From Limonium bicolor (taxonomy: Eukaryota > Streptophyta > Magnoliopsida > Caryophyllales > Plumbaginaceae), in NCBI GenBank assembly GCA_023374045.1, contig CM041780.1:88005627-88069626 (forward strand): a stretch of 64,000 bases of DNA. Direction: 5' to 3'. A model generated the notes under the pieces. The model had not been told where the DNA came from and searched no databases. It saw only the letters and a list, made by a program, of their open reading frames with translations. The first letter of the stretch is position 1. Every line of letters begins with the position of its first letter. Position numbers and translations under genes: made by a program. Below are positions 22,590 through 35,992 of this stretch, one piece after another.

Positions 22590-24858
22590 TGCTTCGTATT
22601 CTGCAAAAATCTGGGGAGTACACATAACCAAAATGAGAACACATAACCAAAATGGTCTTGGACTTGTTATATTGAATTGGTTGACCTTGACTAGATTTAG
22701 GCACGTTGACCACGGGGTCAACAGACTAGTAGTCCAGTTGCCTAGTTTAATTAAGTATTAGGTAAGGTTTTGACCCAAAACATAGTTGGGCCAATGGAAG
22801 GCCCAACTCTAAATAAATGAAGACCCAATTTGGATAGACTTAAATTATAGAATTGGACACACACATAAAAAATGTGGGCTATAAGGCTAGGCTCATTTGG
22901 GGATTATGACCAATTGAAATTTCTAATATGATTTTAAGAGTCTAACAGACTCTATAGCAACTAAAATGAAGTTGGACTAGTAAATGAGGGTGGGCCTAAT
23001 ATATGTGGTAAGATTAGGAGACTTATACAATCTTAGAAGAAAAACTAAGGTCAAGTGGGCCATGTAAATAATGGCATTTGGGCTAAGGTGGTGGACTAGA
23101 ATAGAGTCCACGTAAATATGCAATTAAATACCATTATAAGGTCCTTTGTTTAGGCAAGACAACACAATGGCTAAATAAAAGGTTTGAACAGAGTAAAATT
23201 GAGAATTTAATTGGGCCAAATGATGGGCCAAAACACATGAACTATCATGTAATGAATTGGGCTTATGAGAATACAAAGTGGGAGATTTAAATTATTTCAA
23301 GGGGAATGAAATATTGTCTAAACCTATAAAAGCCCAAATTTTATAGATGACAAGTTTGGTCGATAGTAGTATGAGTACGTAAATTAACCAACATGTAATA
23401 AAATAATCTCGAAAGGACCAGTCAATGATGACTACTAATGTATAAAAATAAGTTTGGCAGAAGAGACGAACAAAAATGCATATTTTACCACAAGCTATGA
23501 ATAATAGGAATTTAATAATTCATTCCTTTAATTTAGGACTGGGGTAACCGAGCGAGGACTAAAGCGTTTCTTTGAGCTGTGATTACAAGGTATATTATTG
23601 TGTGATCCGAATGTCTCCGAGGGTCACCTTGGGTCGGATGTGTGATTGTTTGTTTGACAAGAAGATATGTATGATTATAGCATGTTAATTTATTCTGGTA
23701 TGTGAATGGTGTGCCTTGGATTAATTGTGTGGATTGGATGCTATTTGTGTTGTATGCTCAAATAAGACAACTTGCGTTTAATTATATATGCACTTGGGAA
23801 TATAAGAAAGACTAATGAAATATATTATTTCATAACATGTGGTGGACATTGGACAAGTTATCCTTATAAAATACATACATATATATATATAGGTAGAATG
23901 AGAAGAAGATCATATTATAAAGAAAATTAGGATATGATATCCATTAGATGAAACATCCCTAAGAAGATTTCTTAGCTGGAGAAATGGAAGGACCTCGATT
24001 GAGGAAAATAATTATCGGGTATGATATTTACTATATAAGTTCCTGAGGATGTTTCTTACGTATTGAGAAACAAAATTAAATAGTATGGTGCGGATGGATC
24101 ATCTATATCCATATTGAGATCGAGAATATTATAAATGGTGGGTATTGTTAATGGTGAGAAATCCAAGAGGTTCTTGGTTGCGTATTGTGATCATAGAGTG
24201 GATGACCGAGATCGGGTCTGCTCAAGGTATTGAGAATCCAACGAGTCCAAATTGATCGTTGGCGGATCACCCCATCTGGTGTCGGCTTGTGCCATAGGTA
24301 TGCCACCTTATAATAGGGGAATATAGACCGGTTCACCCCGTCTGATGTCGGCTAGTGCCGTAGGTGTCCGCCTACAATAGGCGAATTGTGTCATCTTCTT
24401 AAATGATGACACATCAGGAATATGAAATGGAGAGATTATGCGAGAGCTAGATAATCTATGTCGTATTATCAAATGCTCAACAAATTCTTGAAATACTTAA
24501 AAATGTTATCGAACCTCATTAGAAACAGTAAATAAGCCTTGGGGCTCAAATGATGAAACAGTACATAACATATTTCGTGCAAGTCTTGCTTGTGATTATC
24601 CTTGTTTAAGCTTACCTATATGGTTGGTTTATTGGTTTCATGCTATGAATGCTGCTTTTCTTGTTACTATATTATTCATGTATTATTTATTAAATTGATG
24701 AAAATTGGAACACATTTAAAATGGAATGCATGATAACTTCGATCAAATACCCAAGTGTGGTCTGAAGGTACAGGTGGGTTGCATAATAATAGCATACTCA
24801 GCAGTTTGGGCTGACCCCTCCAACAAACGTTTTTACAGGTTCATAGGTGGAGACTAAT
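22590..24858 (+). mobile_element. LTR-like remains (LTR E), boundaries unclear
   Basis: AT-rich, no coding ORF. The right end has GGCTGACCCCTCC followed by TTTTTACAGGTTCA, the same layout as the 3' part of the chromovirus LTRs in this window. A diverged tandem pair of about 70 bp lies at 24250-24380 (CACCCCATCTGGTGTCGGCT versus CACCCCGTCTGATGTCGGCT). It is cut at 24859 by the hAT element. The left part (22590 to about 22760) may instead be the Athila 3' LTR. Confidence 0.4.
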
Positions 24859-24894
24859 GCCGGCCATCAGTTCCGATTCTACCCGGAACTGCCG

Positions 24895-25085
24895 GTTCTA
24901 CCCGGAACCGATTGGAACCGGAACCGGCCAGAACCGGGCCGGAACCGATTCGGAACCGGAACCGCCTACATTCAAAGCGAATACAAATACATGTTTTGAG
25001 ATTCGGGAGCGAACCGGGCCCGGAACCGGAACCGCCTGTAATCACCGTCGGATTCGGAACCGTGGAACCGGAACCGGTGGAACCA
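24895..25085. repeat. Subterminal GGAACCG array of the hAT element
   Basis: About eleven copies of GGAACCG or its near variants in 190 bp. Such clustered short motifs at hAT ends are commonly transposase-binding sites. Pro/Glu/Arg-rich ORFs across this array are artefacts of the repeat. Confidence 0.7.
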
Positions 25086-25435
25086 GAATCGCTCAAACTA
25101 GCCACTGGGAACTGCTCAAAACAACGTCATTTTGGAGGAGGGACGCACGCTCTTTTGGTCAAAGTAGCCGTTGGGAACCAGAACCGGCCAGAAATCCCAA
25201 CAGCTCTTTTTTTATGTGTCTAACGGCTCCATGCAAAGCCAAACAGCTATATTGCCCTCAAACCCTTATAAATACACCATTTTATCATCATTCTCACCAC
25301 ACAACTCATCCTACTCTTCCTCTCTCTTATTACTACTATTTTCTTGTGCAATGAAGTGTTATTAAGAATTCTAGCTACTAAAAAGCTAATTTCCCACATT
25401 AGCTCTCAAATTTCCATTTCCCTCATTCTAGCAAA

Positions 25436-27787
25436 ATGTCTAGGAGATCCGGAAAGGAAGTGATGCCTTCTTCCAACATCCTAATTGATCCAAATTTTCA
25501 AGTTGATGAGCAAGACCAAATCGATGAGATGGAATTGGGGTATCATCAACAACATCCACATTATTAACCTTCATCACTCCCACAAGGTGGAAGCTATACA
25601 ATTTCTCAGCACGGATCTACAAACATGGGGCCAACACAACCAGGAATATCACCACCACTTGGTAAGTTTTAATATTAGTTACAATTTATTTTATACAAAC
25701 TTTATTTTTGATTACATTATTATCTTAACTATAGTCTAAATCAATTTTTTTACAATTAAAGGTACATCCTCTACCCCATCCGATGTCCACAATCTTGATC
25801 AAGAAGAAGATGATCACGATGATGATGGCAACAACACCGCTCCAACTAAAACAAAACCGGCTTCTTGGGTGTGGGCATACTTCACAAAGAAAGAAGATTC
25901 GAATAACCCCGAGACATACAAGCAATATTGCAATCTTTGTAGCAAAGGACTTGCATGGGCAGCGGGCACCGGAACTGGGTCCTTTGTAAAACATTTGAAG
26001 ACGCACAAGATCTATAAGGATACGGCGGCAATGGCGGGTGGTATGAGTGGTCAAACTATGCTCACCGGGTTTACCCAACGACAACTCGGTCTAGGTTTTT
26101 TTCATTATGATAAAGAAAGAATGATAGATGGCATGGCTAGGTTTATGATTGGTGAACAATTACCTTTTAATTTTGGTGAAAGTTCTTACTTTGAAAACTT
26201 TGTTTGCACACATTACAACCACAATATAGTAGAGTGCCTAGGAATACGCTTAAACGTAGAGCTTTTGCACAACATAGTAAAACTAGAAACCAACTTATGG
26301 AAATGATGAATGCATTTGATAGTCGTGTTTCATTAACTAGTGATATGTGGACATCTACTACTAATGAGGCATTTATTTGTGTTACACTTCATTGGATTGA
26401 TAGTTCTTGGACGGTTGAGAAGCATATTATTGCTTTGATATTTTTGATGATGCACATACCGGTTTTCATATTTATGAGAAAATTATTGAAATATTATCTG
26501 AGTGGAATTTGTTATACAAGGTATTCTCAATTTCTTTAGATAATGCTTCGAACAATGTTAAGTGTGTAGATTATCTAAAAGTTAATAAGAGTCTCACACT
26601 CTTGCATAAAGGAGATTACTTGCATGTTCGATGTTGTGCTCATGTTGTAAACTTGTGTGTACAAGATGGTTTATCTAATTTGACTTCCATGCTAGAACCA
26701 CTTAGGCATGTAATGAGAAAAATTAGAAAATCGCATGTTAAAAATGAGTACAAAAAAAAAGTGTGACCAATCCGGTTTACGTCATCGTCATTTTGCTCCC
26801 GACACCCCCACTAGATGGATTTCCACATATGAATTGTTAGTTAAGACTAAGAAACACCAATCCATTTTGACTAGTTTGTATAACTCTATGGTTGTTCAAC
26901 GTGATCAAGAATTAATGGGTGATGACTTTTGGTAAAGGCTAATGTTGTGCAGAATGTTTTAAAATGTTTTGATAGTGCAACTAAGTTGTTTTAATTAGTT
27001 TATGAACCTAATGTGGATCTTGTCATAAATGAATGCATTAGTATTTTCCATGTCTTGCATTAGAACAAGAATGTTGGTGAGATTAGTGGAGTTATTTATG
27101 ATATGATGTCTAAATGGTTTAACTATTTCAATGAATTTCCTTTGCTTTATTGTATGGCAATTGTTCTTGATCCTCAAATAAAATTGGATGGTCTAAAAAA
27201 ATTTCTTGATTATTATTATAGTATTGTTCCAGGAGGTCCACCTAATCCAGGTTACGTTCAACAACATGTAGAAAAGGTTAATGAAGCCTTAAAAAAACTA
27301 CATGATGAGTATACTTCAAAGTACCGTCCCGATGAGCTTTCTTCTGCTAGTGGTAGTGGTTCATCTTCTAAACCACCATGTCCCGGTAGCAAAAGAAGTA
27401 CTTTGATTTCTAGTATAGTGAAAAGACCAAAATCAGTTCAATCGGGTTCCGGATTTTGTACTTATGATGATTATATTAACTTCACATTTAGTTTTGATGA
27501 TGATGATGGTGATATAGATGTTCTTATGTGGTGGCAAGCACATGAAGGCAAGTTCCCCATCCTTGCAAAGATAGCTCGAGATGTGCTAGCAATTCCAGCA
27601 TCAACCGTTGCTTCAGAGTCGGCGTTTAGTGCGGGAAAAAGAGTGGGATGAAAAAAGATCAAGCCTTGCACCGGACTCAGTTAAGGTTTGTGTTGAGAAG
27701 TATGATTGGGACTTAGCCGAGCCGAGCCGAGATGCCAAGCACGCACATTGCAATACGAGGGGCAACATGATGATTGGTACGAGATGA
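25436..27787 (+). pseudogene. hAT transposase (BED zinc finger, hAT dimerisation), broken
   Basis: Exon 1 starts at ATG 25436 (MSRRSGKEVMPSSN) and has a stop at about 25567. A GT-AG intron lies at about 25661-25761. Exon 2 carries an acidic stretch and a BED finger (about 25860-26015: WVWAYFTKK...CNLCSKG...KHLKTHKI). It is followed by a transposase core in shifted frames (26204-27180) and the C-terminal dimerisation block LMWWQAHEGKFPILAKIARD...SESAFSAGKRV (27515-27650). Frameshifts lie near 26230, 26500, 26760, 26930 and 27645. The last reading runs to the TGA at 27785. Domain content and order are those of RICESLEEPER/DAYSLEEPER-like hAT proteins. Confidence 0.85.
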
Positions 27788-28080
27788 ATGGGGAAAACAC
27801 CACTTAGAACTTCCACTTTGTATTATAATCTTTTAGAATGTATTAGTATTGCTTTTTCCATGTAATCTTTTTAAGACTTACAAATTGAAATCATGTAACC
27901 TATTAGTAGTTGTACTCTTTTTCCTTATTAGGGTTTTCCCAATGGGTTTTTACCTAATAAGGTTTAAATGAGGCAATGAATCATATAATAAAATTCGTTT
28001 TGCTCCTAAATGCAAATTCAATCAAAAATTCGAAGTCTTTGTTTCTTACACATTTAAGATTATAAAATTGAGGAATAACC

Positions 28081-29892
28081 TGTAACACCCCTACTAGTTC
28101 GGCTCCTAATTATCCTATAAATGTCGCACATAATAAATAAATCGCAGCGGTAAATAACAGACTGTCGCTCTAATGGTGTCACTGTTATCACTCGCCCATA
28201 CGGGTGATAACGAATTACCTATTAATCAACTTGCGAAATGTATTCCCGCAGTGACCACAAGAGATAGATAGTAGTAACTAAACAATTTAAAACAAATCCA
28301 ACAACTTCTGATTATTACAGACCGTACTTGTGAGCACCTATCCAAAATACACCTCGGTTTACACAACCCGAGTCCAAACAACATCAGTATCAAACCGTAC
28401 CAATTTTTACCTACAGTATAATCTCAACCGTCGCGCCCCGCGTCGACCCACCAGCTAATCTCCTGAAATAAAAATGGTTTGTGGTATGGAATCAGCCCCT
28501 GCTGAGTATGTTATCACATGCCCCGTCATGCCTCCTCAAACCCGTCAATTAATTGGTTGAGAGCATGAGATTCGTTACATGCAATACCCTTTTAATATTT
28601 AATCTGTAAAACAATTAATAGTAATATCCATACAATAACACAACCACCAATACACATAATATAACCACACAGTATAACCAATGAACAACAAAGCGAAACA
28701 ACGAGAATAACAAACAAGTATTAATTCTCGTCCATGGTGTAGAAACCAATATCGTTCGCCACTGTAAGAGTCTCAACTGCATTAATTGTTCAGATATACC
28801 TAGTGACAATGTCTCATTAAAACGACGTGTCTCTAAATTACCCATATATGATGGCGGGTCACCCACGGTAGTAGCCACTCCAGCGGTAGAGTCTCCAACC
28901 AACGAGCCATTCTAGCTCACGGGAAATTTTCTTGATACTTACGGACCCGTACGCGGACATCCTGGTATCGTTTTTGTGATCACAGCGTGCACCAAGAGCC
29001 ACATCCTCTTGGCTTTGTTATCTTTCATTAATTAATTATGCCATCGCATCGCATTACCAATTTTTTTTCTAACACAGCAGACTAAGGTCATTAGTCCAAT
29101 CTGGAGTCTATAAACTCGGGATCCAGTGTTAGATACGAGAGCGGCGTTTAGAAAGGCCAATGTTCCATATAAAAGTCTCGGATAATATATATATATATAT
29201 ATATATCTTATATATCCTAGTGCTACATCATTTTTCCGACGATCCTTATATTTCATATAAGATAGCACCATAGCCGCTAGTTCGTTTTATATATAGGTTC
29301 TTATATATGAACCAATACTGTTAACTCAACAACAGTAATTAATAAGCAGCTATAGATATACAATTCATGCATATTAATTAACACATTCAGACAAACAATC
29401 TTATCACAGATCACACAGAAGTCTGAACTGAGGAAGCCCTTAGAGACAATCAGAGACACATAACAACATACCGTTCACCCTGATTGTATTACGGTGGAGT
29501 ATGAATCAACAGGATCCTATGCTCCGTGTGTCGTCTCTAGCAGTCTAAACAATCCACAACGCTACTGATTAGCACCCCGTATAACAGCACAATTCTACGG
29601 TATCCCGTACCGTCACTAATACCTCCCGGTTAATCCCCCGTTATTAAATGTCAACATTTGTCGGGTTTTCGGCTTAACTCGAGATTGGAAAAATGTTACA
29701 TTACATGCGTAGTCATGTCTCGTATATTAATATACTCATTGTCGAACTTTGTTATCGCATGTAACTTAATGTATGTTTGTACATCATATAGTTTGTTTCT
29801 ATATTGTATGTAGGATTCTTTATCATGTATTATACAACTCTCCTTAGTATTTATTTTTCTAAGGTTTGTTTCTTCTTTTTTTCCAAGTTCAA
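28081..29892 (-). mobile_element. LTR C: part of a minus-strand gypsy LTR
   Basis: It starts exactly with TGTAACACCCCTA, the reverse complement of a GGGTGTTACA LTR end, right where the hAT sequence stops. It shares with LTRs D and B the block CATACCGTTCACC (about 29469) and an AATCAGCCCCTGCTGAG-type block near 28490. The rest of this LTR is not seen before LTR D begins. No coding ORF. Confidence 0.65.
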
Positions 29893-32071
29893 TTAACACC
29901 CCTACCGTTAATCCTAGCTACCGTCCAATCATCCATAATTCAGTTACTTGCGCGGAAATACTACCTACTACGGCGGTGATACAAACCCGCTAACCGCCCA
30001 TACGGCTAGCAAGGCTATACACTACAGTGACGGTCTGATGAACTAGTATACCGAGCCACTACCTTAATGCATACCGAATACAAAATACATTCTTACATTC
30101 TGGGATCACCAGTATTTAAAGTATATTCAATTACATTCCCATTTCCAACCTACCAAAAGAATGAGTTTAATCACCTACTCATCTATACCAATGCTCCATT
30201 CTATCCATGTCCAAAAGGGTGTACCCCATGGTACACCGGCTAACAAAAACTCCAGCCGTGTACTACTTAGTACACCATTCTCAAATTCATTGTTTACAGA
30301 AAAAAGAAATCAAGGACTAGCTACATCTCTTCATGGCCTTCATCCTTCTCGAGTACCTGCGTGTAGTAAAAATGGTGCCCCAAGGGGCTCAGCAAACGCT
30401 GCGTATAACTCCGCATATACCGCGTGCTAGCTAGGGCACGCCAACTATTTAACGTCCACTAAACATGCGATTCATTAATTTCATACATACATGCTTTACA
30501 TACATCATACAATCATGCTCAATACATTACACATTCCAAGGCAACAATACAATAGCACACATCTTACTTACCTTCACAAGGTTAGCCAAATTATGCATCT
30601 GGGTTAATCGGAATGCTTTTACTCTTTTGCTCATTACTTACTTTTCTTAATTACACTTACTTACTTTCATTTACTTACTTACTCATTCTTACTTACTTAC
30701 TTATACTCAAGTTAAGTCGTTGGGACCTCCGGCCCTGGGGACTACTCCGTCCCACCTCCGGAATTTACTTGACTCACCAATCCGGGATGCTACCCACTTA
30801 AGGGATTTGGGCCGCGGACCAGTTTAAGAGTCAGGAATCGGATCCAACCTCTTGTGTCCTCATCCTCCTCACGCGTGGCCGAAACTATATCGGACTTCTA
30901 CTCATTCCAATTTAATTACCAATTTAAGTTAGGATGGTTAGCTTGTTAGGAATAAGTTAGAAGTCCATTCACACAAATATTCGGTCACGATGCAATACAA
31001 CATACATACACACATTCATTATCATCCATACATTTCATGAATTATACAAACTAAGATCTAAGAAAATATTCACAACATACAACACTACATATTCACAAGT
31101 ATGCATATTAACTCCGATTCGTGCATTTATCTTATTTGGTGATCAATTAGCACACAACACACAAATCAGAGTAACCAAGATAGCATACGGGGCATGAGGA
31201 ATTCATACCGTTCACCATTGTACTTGTATCCGACTTTCCTCCGGTGTTCACAATCCAAGTCCTAACATATACATACAATTGGGTGGTTAATTACCCTTAC
31301 TTAACCTTGCTAATTACTTTACTAACATTTCCTGGTTTATACTTATTAATTCATTGTTGTTCAAGTACTTATACTTATGTTACCTACTTACAATTATTTT
31401 CTAAGCTTGTTTATGGCCTTAATGACCTTTAAACATCATTAATTATGTCTTAACCATCTTATAGTATCATTACCCGACCTTAACTAAGCTTAGAAACACA
31501 TTCTGGAGGAAATTTGTGTTGGTCCGGGTTGGTGTCCGGGTTTACAAACCCGGACCAACTCGTTGGAACAACTCTCGGGTGATTTAAATGTATGGTCCGG
31601 GTTTACATCCCTATATACAAACCCGAACCATCTGTCTGAAATTGCTACGGGTATGTTTTTGACATCGTCCGGGTTTGTGTGCTACTTTGCAAACCCGGAC
31701 AATTTGTTTTAGTAACTTACGGGTGTATTTTTGGGGTGGTCCGGGTTAGTGTCTTGGTTTGTAAACCCGGACCATCCCATTGTAAAACTTTCTGTCGGAT
31801 TTTAAGGCTAGTCCGGGTTTGTGTTCTGGTTTGCAAACCCGGACTAGTTACAGTATTGTGATTTATATAAGTTTTTCAACTTGTTTCAATTCCAAACTTC
31901 TACCAATCTCTTCCCTAAATTTCTACATATAATCTAGCATGTTTAACTTTGTTTAAGAATTTAAACTAGCCTAAACCAACGCTGTAAAAATCTGTTACAT
32001 AATCACCCTTACTGTAATTTTTCTTCCTCTGTTACATTTCTACTTCTTCAAATAATGCTACAGACCTTCCT
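29893..32071 (-). mobile_element. LTR D: part of a minus-strand gypsy LTR
   Basis: It begins near TTAACACCCCTACCG, a slightly degraded form of the TGTAACACCCC terminus. It shows the GGTGCCCCAAGGGGCTCAGC block (about 30380) and the CATACCGTTCACC motif (about 31206), both also present in LTR B at comparable spacing. It ends where LTR B starts. The left boundary is approximate. Confidence 0.55.
31521..31852. repeat. Five palindromic repeats of about 70 bp inside LTR D
   Basis: Each unit has GTCCGGGTTTGTG-like sequence, a short loop and CAAACCCGGAC as the inverted partner. The units start near 31521, 31592, 31667, 31738 and 31809. The palindromic ends are better conserved than the spacers. Confidence 0.85.
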
Positions 32072-33505
32072 TGTAACACCCCAACCCGAAATCCAATAAC
32101 CTGAACGGCGATCACTCCCAAATAAAATACAACTGCAGCGGAAATAAATACAACAACCGGCGGTATTACAATGCCGTTGGCCACCCTTGTGACCAACAAG
32201 GCTAAATCCAAATACAATCTCCAAAAGTCACGGTCTGAATACGAATACAATCCGAGATACTAGAATCAAACTCTAATGTAAAATACTTAAGTAAAACAAG
32301 TAACTATAAGAAGACTCCCATAGCTTGAATCTACCCCACCTACACTCGGTGTGGTAATCTTCTCAACTTCAGGTACCTGAAAAATGGGGGTGCCCCTAAA
32401 GGGGCTCAGCAAACAATGCTGGTATGGAAAACGTGCAGCCCATCGTCTACCGGGCCACACCAACTACTTTGTCGAACACATGCAGTTCATTTTTCTAAAG
32501 CTGTAAACAAGCATAGTCTGATAATAACAAGTATCCATACAAGGACAATAATGTCACATAGAACAAGACTTCAGAAGGTCAAGTTAGCTGAGCTGAATCA
32601 TTTGATAGCTGTCGGGTCCACAAGTGGGACTGACAGATGTATAAAAGTATATAAATATAGTGGAGGTATAGTGACCCCGTTATAGAGAAAGGTTGGGCCA
32701 GTTAGTCCCCAGGAGATACGTAGTTAACCCTGTACGAGAGACTATGGGAATAGAACCCACGAGAGGAATGAAGTCTTCCTCTCCCGAACTGATGGCATTA
32801 GAAACCCGAGAGGAAAGTCTTCTCTCCACTGAAATGTTCCGTCACGACGTATATCTGAATAGGGACACCTGAGACAGGTACAACTCCTGTAGCATGCAGG
32901 CCAATCCAGTGGGCTCCTCGTTCTCGTAAGGATAAATTGTTAAGTGTCAATAAAGACGTTAAACAAGACACAATGCGTATTGGCCATTATCACGTTTAGG
33001 ATGACGTTTATTATAAAGTGAAGTTAGTGAGAGACTTGAGTACAAGTCCTCATATGAGCGCAGTATTTAATCCATGGTTAGTAGTGTTTGTATGCGTGGG
33101 ACATACACGTTGTAGTCAGCATCATTCACCACAAAAAATAAGACAAGTGCCAAGAGTAAACAACAGTTTACATTAATTATCTTGGTCGTTATTTCAACAA
33201 CATAGCACCAAGCCGGTGTAATCCGTAGAAAACAGGTTGCAGAATCCATACCGTTCACCGTAGACTGTACTTGTTTAATTCCCGGTCACGTCTGGTCAAC
33301 AAAAGTCCCTAGAATAGGATTAAACTGAGAGGGTTATTTAATGTTACCCTTATATAATTCTATTGTCTTTTAACAAATCTCGTATTTGTTATTTCATGTG
33401 AGGTTTATTTCTTTTAATTACCTCATGATTTAATATATCTTATTTGTTATTCATTTTTGATTTATTTATAATCCTTTAATATACATATATGTTTCATATA
33501 TTCAT
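32072..33505 (-). mobile_element. LTR B, first part (interrupted by element A)
   Basis: It starts TGTAACACCCCAACCCG, has the GGGGTGCCCCTAAAGGGGCTC block at 32385-32405 and CATACCGTTCACC at 33250. It breaks off at 33505, the TTCAT duplicated by element A, and resumes at 58533. No gene is present. Confidence 0.8.
33501..33505. other. Target-site duplication of element A, left copy (TTCAT)
   Basis: TTCAT precedes the LTR start TGAAATACCCC. The identical pentamer follows the other LTR at 58528-58532. Five base pairs is the usual duplication for gypsy integrases. Confidence 0.93.
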
Positions 33506-34126
33506 TGAAATACCCCAAACCTTGGTATGTTGGTTAAACATTAAACATGATTTATTAAGACTAAAAAGAGTCTTAAAAACACTAGTAAACAAATTTAAAC
33601 AAAAGCAAACACAAAATGTGCTTAAAGTCAATAAAGCTAAAATGTGCTCTAAGCTTGGAGTAGGCTTGGGTAAGACCTAATGAGCTTACCAAGACTTCAT
33701 ATATGTAATAATGAACGTATTAAACCAATTACCACAAGAAAACCAAGCTTGAAAACAAGTCAAACACAAAATGTGCTTTAGAAGTCTTAAAGCACATTTT
33801 TGAAAAATTGTCTTGTAAATGGGTTTTGAGTGGCTAAATGTCCATCATTACTCTTAAATATATGTACTATATAGTATCACATTTGGTGGCTATCAAATGG
33901 GAAATCAAAAAAAATTTCACTTATAAGTGCCTTGTTTAGGTGAATAGTGATTTTTATAAGCTAGTTTATAACATATGTTGTATTAAGTAATTAAATTGAC
34001 AAACAAAGACTAAAGTACCCTCATACTAATAAAGGGGGCCGGTTTTTATAAGTGTGGTGACTCACCACTCTCTAGTTAATGTATAAGTAAGTAAAGCAAA
34101 CTAAGTAACTTACTTTTACTTATAAG

Positions 34127-34134
34127 TATAAATA
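34127..34134 (+). promoter_or_regulatory. Likely LTR promoter TATA box
   Basis: TATAAATA lies about 620 bp into the LTR, followed by a pyrimidine-rich stretch (34155-34215) like a plant Y patch. The 3' LTR has the same box at 55282-55289. Other AT-rich candidates exist, so the start site is not proven. Confidence 0.45.
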
Positions 34135-35739
34135 TCTCTTAAAAGCAAATTCTATCTCATTCTCTCTTTTCCTTCCTTCATTTCCCACGGTCACAATCTT
34201 CTTCTCCCTTCCTTCTTGCTGTTTCTTCCACGGTAATGCTACTATCTCCATTAGAACTCCTACTTTGAACTCTTGTAAAATCTTGCTCACTTGTTCAAAT
34301 CAAAAACAAACACACCAATCTCTTCCTCTCATCAAGCTCTTCATTCCTATCTTCTCAAATCTCCAAGAGCCCCATTTCGGTGCCAAGGTGTTCCACCATT
34401 GAAGGGGCTTGAGCTTGTCTTTTGACATATTGTTGATCTCCTTTGCTTCTAGGTAAGGAATCTCAAAGAAAAAATCATGTTTCCTCCATGTTCTTACCTT
34501 GACCGAAAAATACACATTGATATAGCTCTTTGTGTGACCTTGTTCTAGCTTCATTTCAACTCTTCATGGACTAGGTGGAGTCCTCTCTTGTTATATATCA
34601 AACTCTCTTCAAAGATCAAGGTAAAACAACTACATTAATGTTTTTGAAACAATGTCAAATTAGGGTTTACAATGAGATGAAGCTCAAGCTTGAATACTCA
34701 TTATGGTGTTTGTATATTGTCTAGAACTTGACAAGGAATCAAATTATCATACGGTTTTGTAAGGAATCAAGGAGGAAGTATTTTGGAAAAAGAGGTAAAT
34801 CTACTAACTTAATGTTGTTTAATGCCTTAGGAGAAATGAGCTTATAAATGCTATTTAAACTACCTAAAGAGCAAATGGTGAATGACTTAGTAAAGTGTTC
34901 TCAAGAGACTAGTAAAGGGCATATGTGTGTGTGTTGAGTGTATTTGCAGGTTAAAGGCATATATGTGGAAATTCAGTGTTTATGATTTAAGCACCTTAAG
35001 GGCCTAAGAGCCAAGCATTTTAAGGGCCTAAGTGCCATGCAATTTAAATTATGCACTATATTGTGATATAGTGTAAATTTGGTGAAGTTGTGTATGAGAG
35101 TGTTCTTGGTGATTCTAGATGTTCTTGGTGTTTGATGGAGAAAACAAAGTGTTTAGGCTTAGTAATGTTCTAGGTGAATCCATGTCAAAATTTAGGTAAA
35201 AAGCAAGAAGTTCTAAGTGTATTGGTGAGTTAGAAAATGTAGGAAATGAATAAGGAGTTCAAGATGTTGTAAAGGAATTTTGATGAACTAGGAAGTACTC
35301 TAGAGTGTAATAAGGACTTAGGCATGATCTTGAGATTTAGTAGGTACCAAAGTCACTTTGGGACTTAGGTAATACCTAGGCAAACTTTGGTAAAATAAGG
35401 AGAAGTGTACACTAGGAAAAGAATTGTTAAGATGGTTATAAGAAGTTAGTTGTGAGAGATGATGCTTGGGAGATGATGTTAAAATAAGGTGAAAGCATTT
35501 TGGGATAGTAGTTATCATAGGTATGAAACACCACTTGAAAAACTAGGAGAAAACATTGTAAGTGTTAGGAATTTTGTGAAGGTATAAGTGAAGACTTAAA
35601 GGAATTAGGAAATGAGTTTTATGAGTGTTTAAGGATGTCTTAAGTTGTGTTTGAAGTGCCCAAATGAGGTTAGGGGGTACTAGGTTATATGGGGTGAAGT
35701 TTGGAGTTGAATGTAAAAAGGAAAACAAAGATTTGGGGC

Positions 35740-35992
35740 AGACCGGACTTGCGACCGGACTTGCAAGCCCGGTCGGGACCTGTTTACCCTGCGAGAATTG
35801 GCTTCTGGAATGGACCGACCTTGGGACCGGACTTACAAGGTCGGTCGGGCTTGAAAATTGTGTACGGATTGAGTTACTGGAATCGACCGGACATAGGACC
35901 GGACTTGGCAAGTCCGGTCGGGCTGAATTTCCGAAGGGGAGAAACTCTCTGGAATCGACCGGACATGGCAAGTCCGGTCGGCAAGTCCGGTC
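35740..35992. repeat. CCGG palindrome array in the 5' LTR of element A
   Basis: Four diverged units of about 60-70 bp, each with GACCGGACTTG-like sequence followed closely by CAAGTCCGGTCGG. Each can fold into a short GC-rich hairpin. The copy in the 3' LTR is at 56900-57146 and lacks 12 bp in the first unit. Confidence 0.85.

Larger units (their letters stand above)
24859..28080 (+). mobile_element. hAT transposon, right end missing
   Basis: It starts around ATGCCGGCCATCAG, followed by a subterminal array of GGAACCG motifs, then a BED-finger hAT transposase gene. Its right terminal repeat is not found before the LTR that begins at 28081. I infer that the retroelement nest starting there split it and that its right end lies beyond the window. 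Confidence 0.75.

Noticed and set aside
24854..25365. Several Pro/Glu/Arg/Gly-rich ORFs
   Set aside because: They translate the GGAACCG subterminal array of the hAT in different frames and have no conserved domain.
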